DNA of 64,000 bases from NCBI RefSeq assembly GCF_964275005.1, contig NC_092700.1:17455649-17519648 (forward strand), read 5' to 3'. Positions 43,144 through 56,782 of the stretch are shown in pieces. The notes beneath the pieces are model-generated. The model ran no database searches. It saw nothing but the letters and a program-made list of their open reading frames with translations, and was not told the origin of the DNA. The translations under genes and the position numbers were made by a program. The number at the start of each line of letters is the position of its first letter. Positions within the stretch are counted from its first letter, which is position 1. Source of the DNA: Diadema setosum (Eukaryota > Echinodermata > Echinoidea > Diadematoida > Diadematidae).

Positions 43144-46100
43144 TGACTTGACAAAAGGTGGCCAACATTGAAAATGGAAAGACCTGCGCGTGTCGTAATG
43201 TTAAAGTTATCAGTTTTGTGGGGGGGGGGTGAAGAGAATGTTGATAAAATAATTAGCTCCACTTCAGGCATATGACGAGAAAGGCTAGGTATCCGCTTGA
43301 GCTTGACGAGATAATCCCTGAAGCAGCTCTTTCCGAACTAAACTGGGATGGTGTTAACTCGAGGTACTTATATGCTGATTTGTTTGCTTATTCAATTGTC
43401 AAATAACGGAAATGAGGAAACGTGTATTTACAAGGAGCCAGGACATGCAGTTCTACTAGGAAGCCATCGCCGGTAATGGAGGCACTGGAGTTGAAGTAGA
43501 TCCACAAGTCGTCGGTGGAGGTCGTGACGTTCCCTGGCAAGTCGCTCCCCGACCACTCCAGCAGTAGCGTGCTTGTGCTGATGTAGCGCTCGCCGTCCCA
43601 CAACTCAAGGATATCGACTCCCGCCTCCGTGTCGAACACGATGAAGACGAGAAGGATCGTGTGGGCCGGCGGGGCAGTGACGCGCCAGACGTACTCCAGG
43701 TCGGTGGGATAGGGCGCCGGGTATCCCGGAGAGAATATCAGACGGGGTGTCCCGGCCTCAAGGAAGATATCCTCAAATGCTGCAAATCAGAGAAGTCGCC
43801 GTATTGATTTACGAGGATATTTACGACTAACAACATTGTCGGCTTGTTATGCACGCAACGAGAACATTCAAAGGATGTTTTTTTTTTCTATGGAATATCA
43901 CTCGGAGCCTTGAATAACTTTTTTTTTCACAAAGAAAATTTATTCACTTAACTTTCAGGTACAAGCAATAATGTTACATATGATACATAAAGACGACTAA
44001 ATCAATCTGACAGGCAGCTACAAACACTTTAAACAATATGAATACGATTTCAGTTAATATTGGATACACAGGCATAATTATTCATCTACTTTTTTCGCTT
44101 GCTTGAAACATTGACAAAATTGGCGAAAATCTTTTTTGATTTATTTTTATTTCTGGCAGAAAATATAAAGTACTTTACATATACAAATAAACTACATTGT
44201 AACACTGTAGGTTTTCTGTAGAGCCAAGTATAAAAGTGCTTCTAGTAATTTGAGTTTGCTTCTGTAACATGATTTCCTGTATAATTTGAGAAATAAATCG
44301 CATTCCAAAAACAATTGTGCAACGAATAACTTGGTACTGGTAACTGCTTTATGCTAGCCGTCACCAGGTCTACTCTCTGTCATCATCCTAGTTCTCCGTT
44401 CTTCTTCCTCTTCCACTTTCGATTGTCAAATTCCGATGTCAAGCTAATAGCATGCAGTGATTATTGTAAACTGTCGCTTATGTAGACATACGTGATATCT
44501 TTCCTTTGAGTTTTCACTTTACGTAAAAGCATCTGAGGTCTTATTTTGTTTTCAGGTATGAATATCTCCTCACACAATCAAATTGTATACTTAGGTGTAC
44601 ACGAATCAAAATGATTAAAAAAATCGTGCTCTTTCAAATTCAATTGGATTCAAAGTAGTGAATATAGATCCAGGAAGTGCGATGGCTATGTAAAGGGGAA
44701 ATGGTGCATGGTACTCACACGTATATTAGCACATTATTTTCCATGTTATGTATGTCATATTCTAATCACTGACTTCTCCCAATATCAACGAAAATAAGAA
44801 TGAAACATGATGCAGAAAACTTGAGCAGTTTGCTGGCTAGATTTTGTCCACTCCTGTGGACTTCTTCAGGCCAAGTGGACGAAAGCTAGTCAGCAGACTA
44901 TTAAATGTTGGTAGATGTCTGAATCTCCTATATTGTAAGAATGATTTTTTTTTTTTCGCTGCCGAAGTCGGGATCGAATCGAAAAGTCTTACTTGTGTAG
45001 TTGCAGGAGGCCTCGTCGCTACCATCGTCGCAGTCTGGAAAGAAGTCGCATACCACACTCTGGGACACACACTGAGTTTCAGAGGCACAGGTGAAGTTGC
45101 TGCCACACTCAACTAATCCATTATTGTTGCAGTGTCAGGCATAAAGAGAGAAAGATGAGCTTGACTATAAGTTACTGTTCTTGTGTATTCGATGCATCAG
45201 AGTATAACTGGTATAACAGTACACTTCGCTGTACCGCAGTGTTTAATTGTACCTAGATCTGAGCGGGCACACAAACGATTGTACGAATGCTTATGGATGA
45301 TTGGTTTATAACTCGTGATTCTCCACATAGCGAGAGGAAATATTTTCGTAGTCCCAAACTTACAGTGATAAATAAGAACCACAGGAATTAAAGTCGAAAT
45401 CTGATAAACAAAAGTGACTACACTATATGAAGTGATGAATGTCATACACAAAGAAATTGCTAAATTTTTACACCATTTCGAAGTCAGATAAAATGTGTGA
45501 GCAATGTAGAACCTTGTCTGAACTTAGATGCAGTCATGCAGGTTTTGCCAAGCATCTGCGTCAAATTCGGTCTGTTTTAGTCATCCCGCTGATAATGTCT
45601 GACAAAGTCAAAGAAGCAAAACTAACATAGACATTTTTTTTTTTACTCACTGCACCATAAACGTCGTGTGATAACCATATTACTGCTAAAAAATCACAAG
45701 TTATTGTCGTTGTAGTTGAAATTAGTAACAAATACTTCTGATAAATGACTTTGAAGAATTGTACATTGCACTGAATATTTTCCAAAGATTTTAATAAACT
45801 CTGTTTATTCCTTCCTAGCTTGATTGATTTAAGGTGACGGTTTACGGAGGGTCAAGTTTCCATCAGGACCAGCCGCCATGGACCCACCCGTCGGATTGCA
45901 GTACATTTCCAGCTCGTCTGTCTGGTCGCTGCAGTCGGTGATGCCATCACATTGCCATGGCAACGGGATGCAGGTCGCAACAGTCTGGCAGCTGGCGTAG
46001 CCATCTCTGCAGTCCAGTGGCACTGGGGAGATGAATGCATGTGTGCTGGTTATATCAGGAGCGAAACTCGAGGTTTCTGAGGCCTTCATTAGCCGCATTC

Positions 46101-46998
46101 ACACTTACAAAATAGCGGGATGACGATCGCGATCCATATCTCGAGATTTTTTTTTTTTTTTTTGCAAGCACTCACATGGACAAAAAACATACAAAATAGT
46201 AGGAATAAGATCGCGATCCATCATAATTATCTCCGGACTATTTTTACAAGCGTTCACACGAACAGAAAAGATACAAAGTAGCGGGATAACGAACGCGATC
46301 AAAATCTCGAGATTTGTATCCCGCTAATTTGCCTACATGTGAATCCTACTAATGGTAGCTTGATGAAACCTCTCATACATTCAGGAATGAACCCGATAGA
46401 TATTCTACCCCTGTTCAGTTAACCATCGTTTACCAATGCATTTATTTTCTCCTATGATGTCTGCTCAATTTTACTTGCTATTATACGGTTAAACCGTCAT
46501 GTGCAGAAAACAAAAACTGCTGATTTTTAAAGACCTGAAAATGATTCCGCGTGTCATGATATCCGACATTGCTCTGTAAAAAAAAAAAAAAAAAAAAAAA
46601 AAAGCCTCTGGATAATGCTGGACATCAACTTGTACTTATAGATTACGAAAAGGTCCCGCTTCATTTATTCATCGCCATTCAAGAGCCAGGGTTGTCTAAC
46701 CCGGTGAAGTGGTCCTGCCTTACATAAAAAAAACACAGTTTAGTCTGACCCACCTGTACACGAAGATTCATCGGCCGAATCTTGGCAGTCAGCTATGCCA
46801 TCACAGACCCAATCAGAGGGAACACACGTCAAGCCAGAGGAACAAGATACTGAGTCAGATTCGGAGCAAAACTCTGAAGAACCTGGTTAATAAAAAGTTT
46901 GGAGTGATATATGAATACATAATGAATACATAGATTGACATTTGGGTAGTTTTATAGATTACTATAGGATAGATATAGAGATAGGTAGACTGATTAAT

Positions 46999-47061
<63 letters not shown>

Positions 47062-50025
47062 GTAGATTGATTGATAGATATACGGAGGTAGATAGAGAAA
47101 TATATATGTAGAGATAGATTGATTGATAGTTAGATTTATGGATGGATGGACAGAGCGAGAGAGGGACAGACAGATATGAAATAGATAGATAAAAAGATGT
47201 ATATTTTGACAAATGACAGATGTATAAACTGATATCTAGATAGATTGAATAAATGGATAAATGAAAGATGGATACTTTGTAGAGGGATGAAAAAAATCGC
47301 TTTACTAGACTGGACATTTAAAAAAAAAAAGAAGTATCACTTCATTTCCATTAATTTTGCGATGAAGAGTAACTGCATATGCTTACGAAGAGTAGGCGCG
47401 GCTACGGCTACGTGTGTTTGGCTTCACTTTGATGTAGAAACTGTGCAGGTATTATCGTTATCACTCTGTAGTCGTATTGATTTACATGTCAAATATTATT
47501 TTGTATAGCGGGTTTAGTTTAACTTTAATATCTTTAAAAAGGTATTAAAGGGAAATGAAATACATGACAAATGAGTACATTGTGATTTTCCAAAAGTTGC
47601 ATGAAAACACTGATGTGTATCCGGCCATATTGCTTCCAAATTTATCAGTATATTACGGACAGCAAATACTTGATTCCTAGTACATTACTTTAACTTAGTC
47701 AGTGACTCGCTCTTATTTACCACTGCTGCCAATAGCCCATAGTTCCAACTCCCAGCCCCGGCTAGCGAGGAGCGAGGCGTACGATAGCCAGATCAGACGC
47801 TGCCCGGTCTCTATGGCCGAGGGGTCGGTCCGCACCTCGCGGAGGAGCGTGGACCGGTTCGTGCTGTCGTGGCCGGCCCCGATCAAGAGCGTGCCGACAA
47901 CGGCATCGACGCTCAGGACGCGGAATTTGACGACGATGGTGGCCGCGGGGTCGGCTGCGGACACGAACCAGGTGCAGCCGTGGGTGTCCACGCCGTAATC
48001 GGGGAAGACCGGATTGGATAAGACAACTGAGCTGCCAGAATCAACGACAAGATTGACTTCGCCGCACGAATAATCCCTTCCTGTATCAAGCAAAGATGAG
48101 GTAATAAACATTAACACTAATAAGCCATGACAGCAAGACACATTACGGTGTTCAAGGAATGATATATGATAATCAATATGTTTTAGGGATGACTCCAAAT
48201 CAATTGAGATTGAAAACTAAATTTCAATATCAAATTACAATCCTGACAACCATGCCGTGGCTTTCGGGTTGTTGTTTTTTTCTCAAAGAAATTTTATTCA
48301 TTAACATTCAGGTACAAATAAATGCCACATATGTTACATAAAGAAAAAAAAAAACAATTTGACAGGCAGCTACAAACAGTCTAAATAATATGTATACGAT
48401 TCCACTTGATATTGGATACAAAACCTATAGTGTTTTTTTTTTTTGTTTTTTTTTACAGATACATTATATTTATCTCTTTCTTTGCTTGCTTTAAAAAGTG
48501 ACAAAACCAACGGCGGTGGTTAATCTTAATGATTCTGAATTCAATATATTCTATACAGAGAAATCATTTCTCCTGTATTGGTTAAAATAGGTACCAGAAA
48601 AAAGACACAAATTATGGTAATTACGAAAATAAAATAATGGTTACAATAGTAATGATTCCCTTGCACTTATTGTAAGAAAGTTGACAAATGACATACACAT
48701 ACTTTACACTGCCTGATAAAAACTAAGTTGAGTAAGAAAACGCCAACAGAAATAGACGAAATCTATGATTCTTTCATAAAGTTGTTCTGTCATCCGATGT
48801 ACATACCTCTTTCACACAGAAGAGTTTCATTGTCGGGACCAGCCGGGAACGTTTCACACGGTAAGACTGTATCGAGGAAACTACCATAGATACTTAGTTC
48901 GTCAGCACAAGCAGTTTTTACCTGTAACATCAACAAAGTAATAATTGTATCAACACTACGGGGTGAGTTGGATAGAAGCTAGTGACTTGCTAAACATGAA
49001 TTCCTGATTGCAGGAAATTGTGTTCTTATTTTTGCCCTTGGGCAGAACACTTTGTCACATTGTCTTATGGGGGAAGACTGTAAAAACAAGAAATAGGGTC
49101 AACAATACCAAACAAAATAACTAGATATCAATGCGATCGAAATCAAGACTTTTGAATTTCTTTACCTACTGCGGAACAAGACAGAAGACTCAAAATAATT
49201 ATGTAGCATAAGCATAATTATGGAAATAATTATGACTCCAGGAAGCCGCCGGGAGCAATATTGGATTCTGCGCAAAATGGTGTAGATTGTAAAGGCGATA
49301 CTGAAGTTGAACGTAGTTATTCTCATGGAGCTTTGATTAGCCAATATCTTATAGAAGACAGTGTTTTTCTGTAGTACTTGATGTGTGGACAGCTCTAAGG
49401 AAGGGATTTGTAACGATATTTCGAGAGATTATCATAGGGAGCTTTAGATTTGCGATACGAATGTTGAGAGTAAATTAAAAAAAAAAATTGCATGCGCAAG
49501 ACCGCTTATCAAAAGCGATCTCGTTCGAGTTTTCACAACGGTTTTGGGCCATTTAGCGTCCGCTCAAGTTTTGTGACGCACAGAGATAGTTGATTTCATT
49601 AATGACGTCAGCTAGCTTGTTTGATTTGGAGAAGTTTCACATATTATATATAATTGTGTTATACATGTATACATGTTTAACATTTTTTTTTTGAAATTGT
49701 TCTAATAAGTATATGATAATTTAGAACTGATATTTTGATACCACGCACCACGAGAGTAATTGAGTCAATAAACTTACTTCACTTCACAAGTCACGAACAT
49801 CAGAGGGCGCTATTTTACTTTTTATATGCTGCCTCTTCACGAAATCTAAAGCTACTTTGCAACTCGACGCATGCAGGGAGAGAGAAGAGCACCAATGCAA
49901 CCGTCGTCTTAGCGTTCGCGTCGCAGATCTAAAGCTCGCCAACCTTTGACGGGTACGTCATCTACAGTAGATATGAACATGTCGGTGATCTCGTGCAATG
50001 CTTGCTGCAAGTACACGTTTCATAT

Positions 50026-50056
<31 letters not shown>

Positions 50057-50096
50057 ACACACACACGCATGCACTCGCACACTCTACACACACACG

Positions 50097-50127
<31 letters not shown>

Positions 50128-52863
50128 GGTCGCACTCTCATTGCAGAACACGCATATGTACCTGATCTTTTGCCTGTTCAGAATGAAAATTAGGTTAATT
50201 TGACTGTGTCGAGAATTATTAAATTAGGAGTCAGATTTTGTTACATGAGCTCTGACACTTACAAAGACTACTGTTATGATATTTGTTACTGCCCACGACT
50301 TGGTTACCTTTAAAATTTTCCACCGAGACCATTTCTTATCTCACATATTTGTTTGTTATTTTCTTCCTTGCTTTCTCATGTATGTATATGCATTTTCTTG
50401 AAGCGCCATTAGCACCGAGAGGTGCACCTGTGCCCTATATAAGTAGCTGCTATCATTATACTGCTTCCAAAATACTTCACCCTTAATGTATAACCTTAAT
50501 CCTCAGAACACAACATTTTCAACACTCTTCCATACCCCCTCCCCATACATCCTTTGTACAGAATACGTCGGCAGGAAAGCCTACCCTCCTCTCACGACCA
50601 CACCCAAGCCCTTAAACAATTCCCCTTAATTCCCGAACCTGGACATCAACAATAAATTGGCCTTCTCTCTACGGACTAAACACTCTTTCCATGGTACTAT
50701 CCATACCTCTTGGCACGGCTGTTGACAGGGAAGTCTCCCCTCTTCTCCGGACCACACCCAAGCCCTTAGATAATTCCCCTTCACCCCCGAACCTAGACAT
50801 CAACAATTGGTCCATTAATAATTGGTCTTCTCTCTAAGGACCAAACACACTTTCCATGACCATATCCGTACCTCCTGACAGGGCTGCAGACAGGGGAGTC
50901 TCCCCTCTTCTCCCGGTAGACATTCCTTCAGGATGGAGGCGCAGACCACCTGTCGCAGAAGGGCGTGGCAGGTTGTGTTGCCGATCCTTGCAAGGGTGCT
51001 GGTGAAGAGCTCGTAGGAGGGCATCTGAGAGGTGGCGTAGGTCTCGGAGTAAGGAAGGACACCGGCGCAAGGGGTGAGCTCGATGGGCTCGCAGGCGTAC
51101 TGTGGGTCTGCACGAGATCGTGGAAATTACAAGGTATGGCGGTATATCATTTCAACGCGGTCAAAATTATGCAGAATATATGGAGTGGCGTGAAAGGACC
51201 TCGTCACACCATCACAGAAGAATCACAATCACTGGCAACTAATAATTCAAATGAATTATTCTTACAGGCTATTGGAAGATGTAATTACATACACAATGTA
51301 CCTACAGGAAAGCTTTGCTGTTGGTTTCCTATTGGTAGGTCAAATAATTTAAGGTAGAAGATAATTGGTAACGGGAGGGAATTTTCAAAAGTCTGGCTGC
51401 GTGTACTGAGTGGCAATAAATCGTATGCACTGTAGAACTACGCTTGCCACAGGTTAAGGCAGAGAAAGCACCGAATTAAAGGCTTACGCTCAAAAGCGGG
51501 AAAGACTTATATCATTAGCACGGACCACATTATGATGAGCAAAGATGAAGAGAGTACAGACTTCACCACTACACGGAACCAGGTGGTATGTCGGTCGCAT
51601 TCCTTTAAAAGAAAATCATAAAAAAGGACACAAACACCATAACGTAAATCTAAAACAATACAAAGCAAAGCACACCTCCACTGATGACGGAGTTGATCCA
51701 ATCTTTGAAGACGGAGACGCGAGCGAAGATGTTTGGGTAGTTGTTGACGGAGGGATTGTTGGCATCAGCGCACCCCAGGTTGCCACTGGTTACACCCACC
51801 ATACGCCACGCCCCACTGTACTCTTTGCACACCAGAGAGCTTCCCGAGTCCCCCTGCGAGATAAAATTGGAGGTATGCCCTTTTGTCTGTAAACCTCATC
51901 TTTCACTGATGTACCGTGCACCTGTCACACAATATTGACTGCATTATGGACATCCTCTTTAATCCAATGGATCATGAGATATATTGAAGAGAAATCAGTA
52001 AATGATAATGAAATAAAGACGCAACAAGAAGAAACGATATATAATTTGTTTAAAAGAATTAAGATATGTCGATATATACATTGAATATTACGTGAGAGGA
52101 TATTTCAACCACCTAAATCAGAAAGGAAATGGGAAGAAATTTTTAATCAAAACTTAGATTAGACTAAAATATATAATGTTCCTTATACAATTACTTTGAA
52201 TCAAAGACTTCGTTATTTTCAGTACAAAATTTTACATAGAAATATTGATGTTAACAAATTACTTTTTGCAATGGGGCTATCTGACACACACCTCTGTACG
52301 TTTTGTTCGAGCTCCACAGAAACAATCGCACATCTATTTTGGGAATGTGACGCTACCCAAAGATTTATTGCTCAAATACAAGAAATATGTTACAGAATAA
52401 AATTCAAATTACTAAAAGTTCCTATATACTTGGTTCGACAGAAAATCCAAAATGTTACAACGTGGTTTATTTGTACGCAAAATACTTCATATTTTCTGTA
52501 AGAAATAAAAAGAAATCGTTACATTTTGTCAATTCTTAAAACAAGCAAAGAAAGTAGACGAATATATGTCTAAGAAAATCAAAGGTTTTGTATCTAATAT
52601 TAATTGGAATCGTATCTACATTATTTAATTGTTTTGCAGTTACCTGTCAAATTTCGATCACTTGTCTTTATGTACTGCATGTGACATTATTTTATTTTGT
52701 ACCTGAATGTTTATATGAATAAATTTTCTTTGTGAAAAAAAAAATAGGCCTAAACGTCAATTTTACCATTAAGAGCACCACAAAAGATCACGAAAAGAAG
52801 GCGTGGCTTTGTGTGTATTGGCAATATATCAAGAGAGGGCTTTCTGGACAGACAGACACACTA

Positions 52864-52913
<50 letters not shown>

Positions 52914-55900
52914 TATAGATAGATAGACAGAGACATAGGTAGATATAGATTTTCCACTTCTATATTCATGTCATTTCATTTCATCTTATCTAATTTTTGA
53001 AGCGCTTGGAATTCAATCTACATATCTATTGCGCGTCTTTTCTGCATGATACTTGATTAGAGCTTACCCCACATATGGAGACGCCCCCATCCTGGTACCA
53101 AGCACAGATCTGGTTGTCCGTGACAAGAGGGTCCCCGATGGCCTCCCTGCAATCGGCAACGCCAGTCAGGTTAAAGGTTGCCTCCAGCAAATCATTAGAT
53201 ATTGCATCTATGTGAGCAGAAAAGGGAAAGAAGACCAAGGCCAGTCTTAGCATCGTAGTTACTTGTCACAGTAACATATATTTCCGTTTGCAAGGACAAA
53301 TTTGCCCAAAAAGACGGGTTAAATCAAATGTTGCAAGGAATTGGCCATTTAGACAAGATAACTGTCACAGTGTACTCGAACATTATATGTATGCAATGCA
53401 AATCATACTCATAGCGCTGTCATAGCATAACACGATTAATGTACGTACTTACCAAACTGGAAATTGATATACATTTGGTGAATTACAGATAAACTGATCC
53501 ATCTTATCCCGCTAAATCGAGAGCTAATCAGTATCTGGATTATTATCATCGACTCATTATATCTATTGCGTTAATCTTATCTTATCTCCTTCCCTTTACG
53601 ACATTCCAGCAAGAAAAAAAAAACAACAACAAACACGCAGTATGTCCCTCCACGATAAGATTCGTACATCTATTCGTTTTTTTTTTTGTTTTTTTTTTAG
53701 GGAAAGGCCAACAGTGATGATAAGGTTTATCGAAACTTCTGTTGGCGCATTTTAATGGTAAATAAACAAAAAATGAATACTTAAATAAACAAAGGAATGA
53801 ATAAATAAATAGATAAATATAAAAAGAATACGTGCATTGTCCACGGAGTTGATAATCTCGGTGAAACACTTAAAGGTGCTCCATAACGAAAGAAGGGGGA
53901 ACCAAATAGTTCCGGTTTCTAGCTAAAGGGGGTAACAGCACTCACCATTTGTCCCCGTTCGGCCCCACCCCACGGCGACGCATTCGTCGTAGACATTCAG
54001 TTCCTCCTGCGTGGTTTCCAAGCAGACTGGACGGACGAAGTCGTTGAACTCCACGGGCTCGGCCAGTCGTAGGAGAGCGACGTCGAAGTCTAGCGTGAAG
54101 GAGTTGGAGCCGGGGTGGACGTAGACGCTCTCGATGTCGACGGAGAGACGCGTGGCGGCCTGACCGTTCAGTTGGTTATCACCGAGGACGAGTCGGTCTG
54201 CTATGAGACCTACAGCCGTTGGTCTACACAGACAATGGAACGTGCCCGGAAATATTTAGGGTATTGTCAACAATACAACACAGTACCTAAGTGATGACGT
54301 CAAACTTTTTTGTCATAGTTTGGTTGGGAACCAGGTGCACGCATGGCCAGGTGAGATTGTTTAGGCTGCTTTCACATAGAAGTATACTTTTCGGGTATTC
54401 GGGCTCGTTTTTCGAGGGCACGCGAATAGCTTGAATCGAACGATAGGATTTCCTCACACCGGTTCACATAAGAGGGCACTATTCGAAAGTACCGAATACC
54501 TGCGAAAAGTATAGCAGAGTGGGAATCGAGCTTGTTCGATTTTCTTGCAGCGTATACCGTCTCTCGTTTATGAAATAATGACACTTTTGGTCTGGATTTG
54601 CCCGTTAGCAAATATAAGCATGTAGACCGATATTCTGATGCAGTTTAGAAATTGTTAATAAGATTTGCTGCGATGTAGGAGGAAGAAATCCTCACTACAT
54701 GGGATGGTGAGTTGACGGTGCGGGTGATGGTGTATTCGGTGCTCGAATAGCGAATAGCGAATAGGGAATACCGAATACCGAATACTTCTATGTGAAAGCA
54801 GCCTTAGAACCAGTTTCCATGGCGATGAATGGCTATGACATCACACTTTGGCACTCCATAAAAGAAACTTCTTGAGTAAGGAATAGTCATCTCTTATTAG
54901 TATTAGTCATTGAACGACAGAAAGTGGGCGTGTGATCCATTTACCTCAAAGGGAGAATAAGAAGCTACTTGACTCAACATGATAAGATGTTCAAGAGAAC
55001 CATGGGGAAAAGGTCTTTCCATCGTTTGCATAAACTTCTGAATCATTTGTGTATTAAACTGAAAGAACGAACTATTTCCTCACAGCTGTAACACTACATA
55101 AATCAGGTAAAGACTTTTTTCCAACACTCATTAATTTTTGACCATTCACTTTTACGCTGACCAATTATTATGATATTTATGCATCTTATTACACCCTTCA
55201 ATATTTACATAAACGCGAAAGATAGTTAGCGACTTATGGGAAATTTATTCGATAATTCAAAAGTTTGAATAAACAATCTACAAACCGTATTCAGAGACAA
55301 TGGATAAGTGTAATGATAATGTACAAGGGTGTAATCTAGCACTGCTAAAGAAACTGCCTGTCCATCTCAACAAGGCTTATCACATAGTCTGGATAGAATT
55401 CTTACTGGAGGCAGTGGGCAGCTGTGATTGCCCAGCGGCTCGCGACGAGAGAGGCCCCGCAGGAGTGGTAGAAGGGAAGGGTGAGCACCCGCAGAGACAG
55501 GGAGGCACTCCACGGCCACGCCCCCGTCAGCGCACTGGTCCCGCCCACGATTCGGGGAGTGATGGCGGGGGTGAGTCCACAGGAGGCTGGATTTACCTCC
55601 ACTGTTGGTGTAAAGTTGGGACGAGTGTATCATAACTCACACAAACATCATAGGCAGTACATGGCTCATCATCATTTTACATTTTTTTTTTTCATGGGGG
55701 GGGGGTTGTCTGCCTTAACAACCTCTCATGATTGTGATATCAATTATGATGTCATAGCTCACATCCACACAAATTACGCAATGAGAAATACATTACTGAT
55801 GGGTGTGGCGTGTATCTTAAAGAGATTTCGGGCCAGATTTTCATGATACTGAGTACATGTCACTGTCTTTTCTCTTTGCCAAAAAGTGACACTAGCCAAC

Positions 55901-56705
55901 GGACAGCTTCGGAGGATGATGATGCATCCCTTATTTCATAATCTCTGCCATAAACTTGCTGGCTGATGTTTGAAATTAAAATTGCACCGCTGTCTTATCA
56001 CAAGCATTTTATTACACATACACCGGTAACACGTTCGACATTTGCTCCTGCGACAATTGCTCGAGTCTTATTTTCCCCAAGGACTTAAGGTTAGGGATAA
56101 GGTTAGGGTTAGAATTAGGGTTGTGATAAGGTGTCTAGGACTAGGCAAGGTTGAACATGTTTACCTGGAGTGCTGGTACAGTTCCCTTCGTCCGTCCCGT
56201 CCGTGCAGTCCGGTACGCCGTCGCACAGCCACTCATTGGGCAGACACACCCCCTGGTCACAAGCAAAGTACAGCGATCCACAGTTTTCTGGGGAAGGAGA
56301 TCATCAGAGTGAGCAATCACATGATTTGATCACGTGACGTATGCTAAAATAAAAATGTATAAAGGCTTAGAACAAATCATGGAATCATAATGATGTAGTG
56401 TAAATGTTATCTGCTTTGTGCCATTATATCCTGTTTTTTTAACAAACACATTCTGGGCCTCGCAACGCAACCTCTGATATGTTGAAAACTTTCAGCACTG
56501 GATATATCAGCAGACAATATCTCCTTTACAGGATGTGCAAAAGACGGTAATAGTTGCTGATATATAAAGAGAATTGAGGGTTTGGGACGAACACCGAACA
56601 AGGGCTTTCAATAGCTCAGTCGGTAGAGCACCGGTCTAGTAATCCGGAGGTCTCGGGTTCGAATCCCGATGAAAACCCATTTTCTTTGCAGTTTTCCCTC
56701 TCTTT

Positions 56706-56782
<77 letters not shown>

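Noticed and set aside
42638..43271. Open frames of 105-205 codons on both strands
   Set aside because: They are translations of the AAT microsatellite; only the SEA exon at 42650-42765 inside them is real.
27626..55601. Two separate protease genes
   Set aside because: Protease 1 has no stop codon and its last exon splices in phase 1 straight into frizzled 1; all 32 exons stay in one frame. Only transcripts can fully exclude it.
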